A DNA stretch of 64,000 nucleotides from Pelargonium tetragonum (Eukaryota > Streptophyta > Magnoliopsida > Geraniales > Geraniaceae). The notes under the pieces were generated by a model. The model saw only the letters and a list, made by a program, of their open reading frames with translations, had not been told where the DNA came from and ran no database searches. Location of the stretch: contig JAYMTL010000068.1 of assembly GCA_036897445.1 (NCBI GenBank), forward strand, positions 1 through 64,000, read 5' to 3'. Each line of letters begins with the position of its first letter. Position 1 is the stretch's first letter. Positions 1 through 12,560 of this stretch are shown here, one piece after another. The translations under genes were made by a program, and so were the position numbers.

Positions 1-3000
1 ACGGAAACTGAGAAGCAACTCTTTACCTTTCCAAGCCAGCTGAATATTCGAATCCATTAAAGTCTCCCTAGCTCAAGTCCCACAGCAAGTAAGGCAGGGG
101 TCCCGACTAGGATCTATACCTATCTATATCCACCAACTCCACTACTTAAAAGGCAAAAAGCAACAATCCTTAGTTTTACTCGTTAATATTACGGGGTCCA
201 GAAACCGCTTTCTTAAGCTCTAACTCTTCTATATTGATTGAGTTGCAAAAAGTGCTTTGTGCATAATTGTAGCCTCGGTTTTAGTATGTATAATAGTGCC
301 TAAGGTAAAAAGTCAACCTTCCGAATACTAAGATCCGGAATTCCATAGTTTTGTAAAAGACCCCATTCTAACTAAATCCAGTGCAAAATTTCTTTATGAA
401 CTCAAAAGTACAGCCGTAGAGTAAGGACAAAGTTTTCTAAAATTCGAATTCTTTGCTTACCCACCTGCCTTTATACAAAACAAGAAGCCCCGCTTGAAAT
501 TAACTGTCTTAAAATCCTCTTGCTATGCTATATAAAACCTTACAAAAACTAGGAATTTTCTACCTCAAGTTCTTTTTCTTTAAAGAAAGGTAGGCTTTTT
601 GCTGCCGAGCCCGCGGATCTAATAAAAAGTGTAACCATTTATACAGTCTTGTAGCCCCTCCACTCCCCGGAATACCTATTGAAATGACAGATTTACTCCT
701 AATCAGGCATATAGCACAGTACACAAAAAAGGGACTCCTCATTTTAACTACTTGCAAAACTCATTTTAAAGATATTTACAAGGGATCCCACGCTTCTTAG
801 AATACAATGCCGGGTAATTTGACCCTAAAATAGAGAAGCTCCTAAAGCTAGATAATCTAAGATGAAGGACCTGTTCTTTTTTAGAAAGATTTTATAAGTA
901 TGCCTCCCCCTATTCTGGTATATCCTATCTTAGGTATAAGAAAAAGCAGTGTTAGTCAACTATACAAAAGGTAGGCTAAAGGAAACCTTGTTTTCTTGTT
1001 GTAAAAGATATAATTAGGATTCATCTTTTGTAGTGTATATCTCATCTTTCTTTTAGTTCACTCTTGCGGAGCCCCCGTATACCGGGAAAGTCGGATAACT
1101 GATGGGGTTTCTAAAAGGGGCTTTAGTTTTAGTACAAGAATTTTAGTTTACATTTACAGTAGAGGCGCTTGCACGATGTAAAAGGTTAGTTAAAAGTTCT
1201 TTCTAAAGGGAAGAACGTCAGGAAAGGGGTCTATAATCTAATCTCACTCAAAATGGAAGAATGCTGTAGTACTAGGATAGGCGGTCGGGTGTGTCCAATT
1301 TGGGTTAAACTTACAGAGCTTGGCTTATTGACCGAGGAAATTGCTCAAATATTTTATACTAGCGGGTACCCTTCGTGAATGATACGTCCAAGTACAGTAA
1401 TATACATATTATCAAAATTGCCATGAAGAGAAGCCCCTATAAAAATTCTTTTTGTTCTATACTTTATTACCTTTAGTATAACTACGATCTACTATTGATA
1501 TCTAAACTAAATTCCGTTTCCAAACGAAAAATATAGGAAAGGGGTGCAGTAGTAGAACCTAAAGCTTGCTAATAAAAACTTGTTTAATGAGAGTCTTATT
1601 CTTTTCATTGAATGGCGTACATGCAGAGTAGAAAGACCCTTTCGTAAGTAAATGAACACCCGCTACTATAAGCAGATATATAATTATATGGACCTAAAGA
1701 AAAAAAGGAAATTTTTCTTACTCTAGTATAGTAGAAATATTGTCATTTCAATGCCCTTATAAATAATAAATAAGGGGTAACCCGGAAAGTTAAAGCTTAC
1801 AAAATAAAAGAGTACAAGGATTTATCAACAAGAGCTCCTTAAGAAATAGAGTCTTATAGTATTCTAAGTATTCTAAAAAAGGTTCTGTACCCGTTTTCTT
1901 CTTGAGCTGTAAAAAGGATCCGATTATACAATTATGAATCGAAAGCTTAAAGGCTTTCCGTGTCTTTTAATGTTGGGACCCTTTCCCTTTTTGTCCATTT
2001 CGATTTTTTCGTGCGATTTCAATTTTCCTACCTAGAAGTTTTGCGGGGTGACGGACTGTAGTAGTGCTAATCCTTATTTCTTTAAAAATATTGCTATGCT
2101 AATATTTATTAATTGATTAAAGTATGCATAGTTGGCATATCCTGGATGCTCTATTAAGCGGTTAAAAACTTACCGAAGTATAGCGAGCCGTTAAATATTC
2201 GAGAAGTATCTCGTTGGTAGTATAAAAAAGTAGTAGGCAATGCTAACTAAGTTTTCTTAGTTAGGCAAGGTTTTCTATTATTAACGTGCTTTTGCAAAAG
2301 GGATAAGATCTAACAACTTTTATTACACGGAAAGGAGAAACTGTTTTACAACGAAAAATTCGACACAGCTTTAGTTTAGTGATTTGGGCTTGTGGAAGCT
2401 CTTCCTTTCAAGTGTTGCTCGCTTATCACGTCAAGGATCCCTGAAATTTATTCATAATACTCTTTGAGTAGGCTACTAAAAACTTTTTTGTTATATTCTA
2501 TGGGAACTCCCTTTTTCAATTAGAAAACTCCATCTCGAATAATTACTTAAAGTAGTAGTACTTTTCATTGACACGTTATTCTGTACTACATCAAATCTAA
2601 TCTAATAACAGGCAAAACTCCTTGAAAATCTCAGTCAATCCCTTTGTTTAATAAATCAAACTCTTTTTAGCTAAAAGCATATTATTTGAGGAGAATACCT
2701 TCCAAAAATGCTTAGCTTCGCGTTACTGCATGGTCTAGCTATCCTTCTAAATTCCGGATATTCAAAGTCAGTGCCCTTTCCTTAACAAGGTATAAGTTTT
2801 TAATGTATTGCATAAGCCTAAAGGGGGAGCAAAAGAGATTAGAAATTCTTTTTATATAGTATCTAATTAATTTGTTTAGAATAGAAGTTTTTTTCACGAA
2901 AGGCTTTTAAGTAGTTTTCTTGAAAGTTTAGGTCTTACTATTACTTGAATTTTCTTAAAGAGCGAGCATCAATTCCTTTGTTGGCAATTATTCTTTCCTT

Positions 3001-3839
3001 ATACTAACCCATGCTTGATAGGTTTATTAATAGATATATGCGAGACCTTAGTTTAGGCCGGATTGAATCAATAAATCAATAAGATTTTTTTGATACCGGA
3101 GGGTTTCCTTAAAGGTATTCCCCAATCCTAAAAGAAGGGGTTTAGTCAAAAGAGACGCTTAGTTTTGTACGGATTCCTTACAAAGCTCTTGTGTACTTCA
3201 CAAAAGATTTTAATAGAGTCCTTTTTCTTTTATACTTTAAAAACGATACTGGTTTGCCCGCCGCTTGCAATGTTATACTGCCTAAGCTACCTTTCTAAAA
3301 CTTGTTAACATTATCTTTTACAAAAAACAAGATCTAACGAAGATGTTAGAACTTCTCATTAATAGGACTAGCTCTGGTATAGAAAAGGTACAAGATAAAC
3401 GGAAGCTTCTTTAATCTTTACTTACTCTCCTAGAGTTTTCCTTGTATCAAACCCTTCAGAAACTTTGTTTGAGTTGAGTCCCGACTCACGGGCAAGATTT
3501 ACGTTAAAAGTATACTCTAACTAGCAGGCCAAGTAAGTAAAATATTTAGTAAACTCAAAAATCAGTGGGCGCCTAGAAACTTCTCTTTATTAAACCCTTG
3601 CTTTAGACATTTCCACAGTAATTTGTACATACTGCCGAAATATCTTATTGACCACCCCCTTCTTTTTTTTAGTTAGGCTGCTTCCACCAACGAAGTGTAT
3701 CATAAAAACGAGAAATTCAGTTGATAGTCTAATATTAGATTCGCTTCTACCTTTTGAAAGTCTCTGACCTTGTGTAAAAAAGGCAAGCTTGTCTTGTACA
3801 CTATACTGAAGGCAGAGCAAAATAACCCCTCCTCCCCTC
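1..3839. other. Intergenic DNA, no gene seen
   Basis: AT-rich intergenic DNA with no recognisable gene, rRNA or intron core. The only structure noted is a small hairpin at 2243-2264 and scattered G-run/C-run palindromes, for example GGGATCCC at 782-789. Reading frames here are short (76 codons or fewer) and lack recognisable motifs. Confidence 0.7.
2243..2264. repeat. Hairpin, 9-bp stem with TTTT loop
   Basis: CTAACTAAG, a TTTT loop, then the exact complement CTTAGTTAG. It stands alone with no gene within 1.5 kb, so a terminator or processing role is not supported. Confidence 0.5.
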
Positions 3840-3913
3840 CTGTTCTTAGTTCAGCTTGGTAGAACGTGGGTCTCCAAAACCCGATGTCGTGGGTTCGAAT
3901 CCTACAGAGTGCG
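3840..3913 (+). tRNA. trnW-CCA: tRNA-Trp (anticodon CCA)
   Basis: Tryptophan tRNA for organellar translation, reading UGG. The core matches the conserved plant organellar trnW: TA at 3847-3848, D-arm GTTC...GAAC, anticodon stem TGGGT/ACCCG with loop CTCCAAA (CCA at 3874-3876), and T-arm GTGGG-TTCGAAT-CCTAC with one G-U pair. The 3' acceptor strand is AGAGTGC at 3906-3912, followed by a G discriminator. The 5' acceptor strand (CTGTTCT) is poor: position 1 is a C opposite C, and pairs 2-4 are all G-U wobbles, where usual trnW genes begin GCGCTCT. The gene is therefore either functional with a weak acceptor stem or in early decay. Land-plant mitochondria often carry a plastid-derived trnW, and this sequence alone does not settle whether it is plastid-derived or native. 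No promoter was identified; the pyrimidine run just upstream (3827-3840) has no known role. No CCA is encoded. Confidence 0.88.
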
Positions 3914-6900
3914 GCAAGAAACTAAAGAGCCCTATACCAAACTTACTTACCCCTTGCATTAGCGTACCAGGATCGCTTGAGGAAACAGAACCCTTTTTGA
4001 AAGCGGTTAGAGGTAGCCCCTTTCTTTTTTGTACTGAAATAGCCCAGCTCATTGAAAAAATTATTATGCTTCTCTACGAAATTGGGTTTATTAACCACTC
4101 AATTATACAAAATAAGAAAAAGTTTATCATAAACTTTGAAAATTCAGGAACTCCAATCTTTCTTTACCTCTATCTGAGGGACCTTGTGAATTATACTCGT
4201 TTACCATGCTAAGTTTTTTGTATCCTTTAAAAAAGTCTTTATGCTCTTTTAAGAGTAAGCCTATAGCCCCAGTACTGTGTTTAGTATTCGCAAGGAGCTT
4301 CTTTATCAGAAAGTCATTCAGAATTAAGGTGTATTTCAGTGACAGTAACAAAGCATAGGTATTCTAGGCAAAAGTTTCTCAGATTCGATTTGAACTCCTT
4401 GAGAACCCGCACGGACTCATAGAGGAATAGGGCATTTTCTATTTTACTATAATGAAGAATGAAGGGGTACTTATTAAGGCTAAACTCCGCCTACCCTTTT
4501 GTATAATTCTGAAAGCATTGTGTATTATTAACCCAAACCTTGTTAATTTATAAAGTTCTTTTTCGTGAAGATAGTGTTTCCTGTCAAAAGTGGGTTGAGG
4601 GACCGTAGGATTACCTGTTACAAGGGGGTACTCGATATTCTTAGAGACTTCTCTTCTATATTGAAATGAACAGTTTATTGCGTTTGCGTAGTTATATTTC
4701 CCTTATTTTTCTCTTAATTCAGCGGGCTTGAGCAAGGGGATATAAAGCGCGCTGGTAGAGAGAGAGTTAAACTCCTTAGTATTTGTTAATAAGCCCTGTA
4801 GAATTCAGTTTTATACAAATCTTGTAAGTTTTTACAAGTAACAGAGTGTTCTACCTTTCTTTAGTATAGAAGCATCTTATTTGTTATATACAGAATTCCT
4901 ACCCCCTTGGGCGTACAAAGCCAAAATGTGTTATAGATTACTCTTGGATTAGGACCCCATACGAGTTCCTTGGATTTTGATAAAGATAATTTTCATTCTA
5001 GCTTTCTATAAAAAAGAGTGCGCATATAAAAGGAGGTTTACACCTTGCGGTAAAAGAGGATTAACATAAAAAGTCCGGACCATTCTAACAAGGAAGACTT
5101 TTTTATACGAATTCTTATAAAGCACACTTTTCTTTAAATACGGCGTTTATTTTCATAGGAAGAACTTCAAAATATCTAGTTAATAAGGTGCGTTTGGCTG
5201 CTGAACAAGGAACTAAAGCACGGGTTTAAGGGTGTGCCCGGAGGTTCAAAAAGGCATTCTTTGGACATTTGTAGATAGTTAAAAAAAAGACCTAAATAAA
5301 GGAGTAAAATCGTACTTACAGAACATTTGCGGACACTTTATTCCGAGAGTTTAATAATACTATGGAGATATCCTAAAGAAAAAAAGAGCTCGTTTGAGTA
5401 ACTTATCGCCCTGTTTTCAGCAACACTTAGAGATTCAAACTTTTGAATTAAAAGACTCTGGGCATAACTTCCTAAATTGAGATTGAAACCCTACCTGTAG
5501 TGACCGAAAACTATAACAGAAAACTCAATAAAGGATACCACTAAACGCTGGTTGTCATAAATAGAAAGAAAAAGGGGGCCTCAAACTCAATTCCTACGGA
5601 ATACCCAACCTCGCAACTCGGGAAGATATTAAAAACTGCGCTTATTTTAGACTAAATTACTGTTTTCTTGCCTTAACTTTGAAACATCCGTACTATTAGT
5701 TTCCTTTTTTTTGTATAAAAAATTTATAAAGGACCCGAAAGATTAGAGCAAGTTATAGTTACATTTGGGAATATCCCTCCGATACCCGTAAAGGCTCAGT
5801 TTAAAATTCTAATTAGAACGACTTCGCCGAAGATTGCTAATAAAGAAACCCGTATTTTCAATTTTAGGGTTGCTTACAAATAAAACGCACTATCCTTTAA
5901 AACCTATAAAAAAGCACTTTGATTTTTAAGGGGTACCCCATCCCCTATAGGCTTGAGTTAAAGAAATTCCAAGCACGCCGCATAAATAAAACTTTAAAGT
6001 TTAGTTCTTAAGTTAATGGAGCTTCTACTAATTCTACTAATGAGTATAACAAAAACCTTATCTAAACTAGTAATAAAAGTGCTAAAGTTAGGGGGTCGCA
6101 TTTTAATCTTTAAAAAACTTAAACAGGATTATAGTTAAATAAACATATAGTATAAAACTCTTCCGTTCCCCACTTTTTTGTTTCTTCCTTTGTTTTAATA
6201 AAAATGACTGGATCTGAACAACTTTTAAAGCTCCCTACCTATATATAGGATATCCTTTCTATGTTTGAGAGTAGAAAAGGAAGGACTTTCACTTAGACCA
6301 GGATAGAACACCTACTTTCACAAGCTCTATGAGATGCGGAATAAACTGCAATTTGCTTGGGACATAGATATTCCTTGATTCCTTGGTAAACCCCTAGTAA
6401 AACCATCCGCCCTTTCTTTTCAGGGGGATTCTCGTCAGTTCAGTAGAGATCAAACTAAGAGGGATTTTTAGTTTAGATAGCAAAAAGTGTAAATTTACCG
6501 CATCTTGCTTTATTAGCAGAAATTTCGCCCCTTGAAATTTATCTAGATTAAAAAAGAAAAAAAATACTAGAATACATCTTCGTAAAAAGTAGCTAAAAAG
6601 GGGGCAGGCCTTATGGCAAGCCACCGCAGGCTCTAAAGTAGTTATAAATAAAAAGACTTGTTGAGGATATGCTTTATTATAAATTTAAGTACCGAGAATT
6701 TTGAACTTTAAACAAGAACAAAAAACTCTTCAATTGTAGATCAAAATTACGTCGCCCGTTTCAAGATACAAAATTTCGAAAGGGGTACGCCCGGGGTTTT
6801 AAAAAACTTAATCCTCTACTAACTTTATTAGAAGGTCCTTGTAAATTTAGGAATACCCTGAAAATTCTCTTTCCTTGTTTGGTAAGCATGGGTCACGAAA

Positions 6901-8493
6901 TCCCTTTCTTTTTTGCCAACCTAACCATATCTATTATTTATTCTTTGAAAGGTACCCCAGCTCTATTTGAAACCCAAGTTTCCCTTGCTCAAATGTTTCG
7001 AAAAAGAGTGTTAAGATATTACACAAAGAATAGTTTATCGCCGGTATATAGTTTAGAATCCGGACTTTTGAAGTTGGTTCTAAAGCACTCTTTAGTGTTC
7101 CCACTTCCAGTCAAGTTCTATAAAGTTTAACCTTTTAGTCATTGTAAACAATCCTTTTTTAACTAGCGGGCTCTTACCTTTAAGTTATAGTGTTCCATTT
7201 TCTAAGGAGCTCTAAAAGGTTTCTGTAAAGCATATAAATATAACGCACGGGGACTTATCCAAAAGTCCCTAGAATCTAACAATTTTATATGAAATCTGTT
7301 GACATATCCGTGTTAAGATAAAGAGCCTGGTGCCTCTTTTTAGAGCGGCTCATAAAGCAAAAAAGAGTATCCATATACACTATAATAGGGATTCTTTATA
7401 AATACTTCAAAAAACAGAACTTCCTTATCTACCTTTACCTGTGTTCCGGGTATATTAATATATAAATCAAATTTCTTACCATTGCTAAATTTGTTAAGGG
7501 TTCATTGCATTTGAGCTTTCTTTTATTCTGGAAGTTTTTTGCGGGAGTAGTATCTTAAGAAAGCCAGATTAAGGGAATACTAAGGATGCCCGGCTTTTTT
7601 AGGAAAAACTTCGAAGTCTATGAACAAAATCGAATCAATTCTTATGTTACTCTTCCAAACCAGAAATTTCTGGAAGTTACGCTAGATTTAGACTCAAATT
7701 TTATGTACTATGTAGCTTAGTAAAGACTTTTTAAATTAAAAGCGGGTATCTTGCATCACCTATCTTTGAAAAGCTTTTATCTTAGACCTTGCATTTTTTT
7801 TAGAAGTTAAACCTACCGCAAACCCAATCATGGGCAAAACTGCTTTATGTACTTCCATCCATATAGGATCCTAAAGCCAATGCAAATCCCAGAAATACAT
7901 GCCAAAAGCTTTGAACTACGGAGTACGGAGGCGCCCTTCTAGAAAAGGACAACCTATTTTTAACTTATACGCACTGGTACTCGCAAAGGGATATACCCAG
8001 TAACGACTAACCTGAGTTCTTTTTATACGGGCACTCGCTATTGTCTAGTTTTTGCTTTTGACTAAATAAGGACCTATTATAAAACCTAGAACATTAAGTT
8101 TAATATATATAACCAGGCTTTTAAGGCCCCTTTTACAAAGGACTTTTATAATAGCGAAAAGACCTCTCTTTAGTAATTAAATATAGGAGGTTCCCGAGTC
8201 AATGCTTAGCTTAGTCTCAGAAAAATTGTGGTGTTAATGAAGTAGACAGCACGCCTTAACCTATTAAAATAGAAATTAGAATTATGTATATTTCGGGCGC
8301 AGTAAGTTCCTTGAATAATGGTACATCCGCTTTTGTCAAAACCACAGCAAATTGAATTAAAGATATTCCTCGAAGAGAGGTCATATACATTGGATCCACA
8401 GATAATAGAAAGGGATAAAATAAGTATCTTCATAGCAAAAAAAGGGAAGTGGTTGAAAAGTTAGATCTTGTTATCACTTATTAAAAATGGACT
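3914..8493. other. Intergenic DNA, no gene seen
   Basis: About 4.6 kb without a supportable gene. A reading frame running through trnW and on to 4212 is open only by chance. A perfect GGGGTACCCC palindrome lies at 5930-5939. Nothing else structural was recognised. Confidence 0.7.
5930..5939. repeat. GC-cluster palindrome GGGGTACCCC
   Basis: Perfect 10-base palindrome in AT-rich surroundings. It is one example of the dispersed G-run/C-run class described in the findings. Confidence 0.6.
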
Positions 8494-8803
8494 AGCTCGC
8501 TCTTCCTGTAATACCTATAATCTTATGCTTCATACCTAGACCCTGTACCACCATCTACTTCATATTTGTACTACCCGCTTTCTTCGTAGCTATCTGTATT
8601 TCTAGCTGTATCTTAGCAGCCCTATCTGCCTTCTTATGAGCCTAACCCGTCTTATAACCTGTCACTTTTGTCTTCCCTATCTTATGGGAATTTTAAGGAG
8701 TATACATAAAGAAACCCACTTACGTTATACCCACCGACTTCACTCCCTGTGTTATATGCCTACTACCTCTATCTACCTTCATAGCTATACCCGGACTCTC
8801 CAA
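8494..8803 (-). repeat. Decayed peptide-like repeat block A
   Basis: Strongly pyrimidine-rich on the plus strand. Read on the minus strand, one frame is lysine/alanine/isoleucine-rich and looks coding-like: 8641 down to 8582 gives AHKKADRAAKIQLEIQIATK. The frame is broken and no start or full domain is visible. Motifs (A/V)H followed by K, N, H or R, and GYK, recur in blocks C, E, F and G. No known protein family is recognised. It could be a decayed gene or a diverged minisatellite; the similarity among blocks is seen by eye and has not been tested statistically. Confidence 0.45.
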
Positions 8804-9243
8804 AAAATAAGGAACCCTTAAACCTAATAGCGACTTTTAAAAACGGAAATTTAAGGAGTAAAGGATGCTCTTAAATATGGGCAAAGTCAAGTCTTTTATT
8901 ATAAAGTCAATCTTATAGCCCAGTATACTCGTCCGAGGAAGAAACTGTTGCATTAGAGGCTTTTGCTGGAGTCTGTTTTCACTGATTAGGGAATTTGTAA
9001 TGAAAGCTCTTTAAAAAGTTATAATTGTAGTTATAGTTCTTTTTAAATTAAAAGGTACTGTACTAAGACTAAGAAAGATAATGTACTGACTATTTCATCT
9101 TGTTTACACTAAAATTGCGAATCCCGTAAAATGAATAGAAAGTAGATTTGCCAAAAAAGTATAGAGACAGAAAGGGGGCTTCTTAACCTATAAGTATAAC
9201 CAGCTTTGACATAAGGACACTTATTGAAAACACGGAAACCCGA

Positions 9244-9281
9244 GACTCTTCCCTAGGTTGTAGACTCTTCCCTAGGTTGTA
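9244..9281. repeat. Tandem duplication, 19 bp x 2
   Basis: GACTCTTCCCTAGGTTGTA occurs twice in perfect head-to-tail order. This is a recent local duplication, consistent with slippage or microhomology repair in intergenic organelle DNA. Confidence 0.9.
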
Positions 9282-9537
9282 AAACCCATTCCATTTTTAC
9301 TATTAGATATTTCTTAAATCTGGGTGGAGGCTACCAATCTCCGCGATACTTTTTGCATTTCCTGTCTTATCTTAAAAAGAACCCTGATTCAGGGACCCCT
9401 CATCTTAGTAAAGACTTTTTTATTAGTGTTCACTTAGTTCTATAAAAACGAGTGAACGTAAGAAAATCCGGACTAGATTGTAGAGCAGAACTTTTCCCTA
9501 AATTGCTACCCTAATTCTTCAGAGCTATTCTATTTTT

Positions 9538-9800
9538 ATTTCTTACTCTAATGGACCCATTTCATACTCTTCCAAGTCTTTGTAGCTACACTTGCTTCCT
9601 TAGAGCTATACTTAGAATCTCTATCTTAGCCATAAGATTATGGGCCTTACTACCTTTATCTCGAGCGCAGCTTTCGCGTTTTTATTAGGGTTCTCTTGGG
9701 CTATACCTTTCTCAGAGATTTCACTTTCTTAGCTAGACTCTCTATCTTAGTTATATCCCTGTGATCCTAAGGGGCTTAAAACCTATATGCACTCTCCTTT
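9538..9800 (-). repeat. Decayed peptide-like repeat block B
   Basis: Pyrimidine-rich on the plus strand. The minus strand from 9660 to 9601 reads DKGSKAHNLMAKIEILSIAL, continuing into RKQV. The AH...AKIEI and SIALRK parts resemble block A (AHKK...AKIQ) and block E (GIALRKHIGI). Reading is interrupted on either side. It is unidentified and best treated as a degenerate copy of the same unknown sequence family. Confidence 0.45.
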
Positions 9801-10006
9801 ACCTTATTAAATGAAATGCCTTAAAACCTTTTACATGCAACCCCGTACTAAAAGGGACTCCGGCGAAGCCTTTCCTTCGACTAATTAACAGCTCTTACTC
9901 GGAAAGCACTCTAATAACTAATCAATCTCTACTTAAACCCCTCTGTAATACAAGTAATACAACCGTTAAAGCCAAGCTCCTCAGAATATTGAAGGTAAGG
10001 TGATCT

Positions 10007-10030
10007 TTTCTATACTACTTTCTATACTAC
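10007..10030. repeat. Tandem duplication, 12 bp x 2
   Basis: TTTCTATACTAC is repeated twice exactly, head to tail. Confidence 0.85.
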
Positions 10031-10429
10031 AAAGCTTAAATCCGAAGACTTTACTTGTATCTTGAAATCAAAGGGAATCTAGTACTGACCAGAGGAGCCC
10101 ACCTATTTTGACTCTTATCCTTTTCTAAACTCCGCTGCTTAGTTATCCGCTGGATCCCCTTTAAAAGATACCGACCCCTACCTAAAACTGGAAAATAAGA
10201 AGCCTTTTACTTTATATAAAAAACCTGCTTCTGAAACTAGCTAGCCTGAAAAAGATTTTACGGGATTCCTGTGGAGAAGGTTTGGACCTTTTTCCGATAA
10301 CTCAGAAACTGCAACTCTACTATCTTTCTAAGCCTTGTCCTTTGAAAACTAACCCGCTCTTGAGTTTTCTCTTGTAAAACCTAAATAGGTTTTTCCTCTA
10401 TCTTAGATATCTTAGAAAGCTTGTGCTTG

Positions 10430-10590
10430 TCTACTAAAACGAGTAAAAGATACCGAAGAAACTAACTAGCTTTCTGCCTTACCTCTTACTCACTCATAGC
10501 TTTGATCTTAGTCTTATGATGAGCTGCTTTACCTGCCTTATTACGAGCCTTATTCTTTTGGACTACACCTTTCCTCTTAATAACTTGGAA
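10430..10590 (-). repeat. Decayed peptide-like repeat block C
   Basis: The minus strand from 10554 to 10495 reads NKARNKAGKAAHHKTKIKAM in one open stretch, very rich in Lys and Ala. The AHHKTKI part resembles VHKTKREI in block E, and the plus-strand word CTTAGTCTTATGA is shared with block E (near 12514-12526). The sequence is interrupted outside this stretch. Function is unknown. Confidence 0.45.
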
Positions 10591-11750
10591 TATCAGACAC
10601 CGCAAAACTTTCTAAACTTCTTATTACAACTTCTCCAACAGCAAGAAAAAAAAACTTTAACTTGACTTTATTTACAGGAATTTCTTTAGCTTTAGTAAGA
10701 TTTTATTCCCTTAAAAGCTTTAAAAACAAAACACAAAAATATCTGAGCTTTTTTTTATAACTATAAAAAGGGATTCCTTTTATAATGAAGCCTACTACGT
10801 ATATAATATAGCTCTTAATTACCCAACCAACAAAGGAGAATAGAGGAATTTCCTTGGATAAAGAGTCAATCTCTATACCTAAAGCTACAATCTTTGTCCC
10901 TACAATAAGTATTATTTCAAATCTAACTTCGTAAGGCACGAAACTTTTTAGGACTTGTATTTATGAGCCGCCTACTTCTTAGTTATCCTTTATATACAGA
11001 AACCTGTAAGCCTACAACACAGGAGTTTTTGAACTGTTAAGGATTTTAGGAGACCCCTCTCTGACCTTGGACATCACGGGACTTACTGAAATTTTTATGA
11101 ATTTAACTCAGATCCTGTATATTCAAAGTTCTTTTTTCCTATTCACTTCCTTAAAAAGAAAGAGTAGCTTGTCCTATATTAGAGTAACTGCAACATACTT
11201 ACTAGATAGAAAAAGGGCCCCGTATAAACTCAGTTCCATCTTTAATTAAATCTACAAGTTTTTACAGCTATGATGCGAGGAATTCTCAAAATCAATTGCA
11301 AACGCGTACATAGCCCACTAATTTTATTATATTTATACGAAGGGTTCCCAATTTCTCGAGTTTCTTTTCTCTTCTTTTCCCCTATTAACCTAAAAGACTT
11401 TTAGAAAGTAGAATCTTCCAGGGCAATAGTAAACCGGTAAACTCCAGGCTTTTGCTTTTGAAAGTCTTTTTTAAAACCTACCTTTAGTATTTCTATCTGA
11501 TTAATTTAGACTCTTCTTAGTCACTCCCTCGATACCTTGTAAAAGCAACAGAGGAATAGGGCAGCTTTCTATAATCTATAAATCTATGAAAGCAACCCCT
11601 CCTCACATCTTCCCTTATTTACTGAAAATTAATAGGCCTAATTGGATTCTTGCTTATTACGAGTTCTTATTAATAATTCCTAGAGTGAGTACCTATTCCT
11701 AAGAACTTTGTACGAGATTCTTTAGAAATGTTTGGGGTTGGTAAGGCGCA

Positions 11751-11786
11751 TATTCCTCTTATTCTTTGCTTATCGTTAAGGAGGAG
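11751..11786 (+). repeat. Dispersed hairpin repeat, copy 1
   Basis: About 36 bases similar to 49122-49156 (about 30 matches with one gap). Both copies carry TGCTTATCGTTAA in the loop, and the flanks can pair: TCCTC with GAGGA here. Conserved pairing around a conserved loop suggests a structured element, though two copies are too few to prove it. Confidence 0.5.
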
Positions 11787-11904
11787 CCTTATAGTAGAAA
11801 GGGAAGTTTATTCTACCCAAAGGGAGGAACCGAAGTAAGGTAATGTAATTAGTATTGTGATAGTTAACCTTACACCTTAGAGTATAGGCACAAACTTCCT
11901 TTTG

Positions 11905-12056
11905 ACTTGCTTTTCACACCTTTCTTTGTAATACCGGCTTTCTCTATCCCCTGTTTCACACCCCTATGCATCGTACCTTGTTTCTTAACTCCCTTTCTAA
12001 CCCGGAAAAGGAAAGTTGTACTCTAGCTTTTATCCCTATTCTCTATCATACCTATC
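11905..12056 (-). repeat. Pyrimidine-rich block D, possible family member
   Basis: Plus strand is dense in C and T, with words such as CTATCATACCTATCTTAT like those in blocks A and E. The minus-strand reading is less clearly coding-like than in the other blocks, so membership is tentative. Confidence 0.25.
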
Positions 12057-12399
12057 TTATTTTAAAAAGGACCCCTTAAGACTCAAAAAACGGAAATGAG
12101 AATGTGATTCAAGAATTACACTACTAGACTTCTATACAATAAAACTTTCAATTTACTTCTTAATAAAATAGAATTTTTAAATAGACAAACCGGAAATCTA
12201 CGAGAATGATTGCCAAACTCTTCTAAATAATGACCTCTACTTTAACTCTTAAACAAATGTAAACCTTAAAGTCTAGCAAGTAGACCTTCTACTTATTTTA
12301 TTAAGAGGGCCGGTAAGACAAGAAAATCCTGCCTCTATATTTAATTTAGTCTATTTGTCGGAAAATAACTCACTTTTAACAGGAATACAAGGGTTCTAA

Positions 12400-12560
12400 T
12401 CTCATGGAACTTCCTACTGACTTACTTCTTTTTGACCTACTTCATACTTATCTTAATACCTATATGTTTCCTCAGAGCTATACCTTTCTTATAACCTACA
12501 CACTCTATCTCTCTCTTAGTCTTATGAACCCTATGACAGGTCCTAATATAAGCCGTCTTG
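12400..12560 (-). repeat. Decayed peptide-like repeat block E
   Basis: The minus strand from 12529 to 12470 reads VHKTKREIECVGYKKGIALR and continues into KHIGI. It shares VHK/AHK with A to C, GYK with A and F, and IALRK with B. Its plus-strand word CTACTTCATA also occurs in block A. A chance-length reading frame in another phase (12505-12897, minus) ends inside it. Identity is unknown. Confidence 0.45.

Noticed and set aside
3856-4212. Plus-strand reading frame of 118 codons
   Set aside because: It begins inside trnW at a TTG and simply reads through the tRNA into intergenic DNA.
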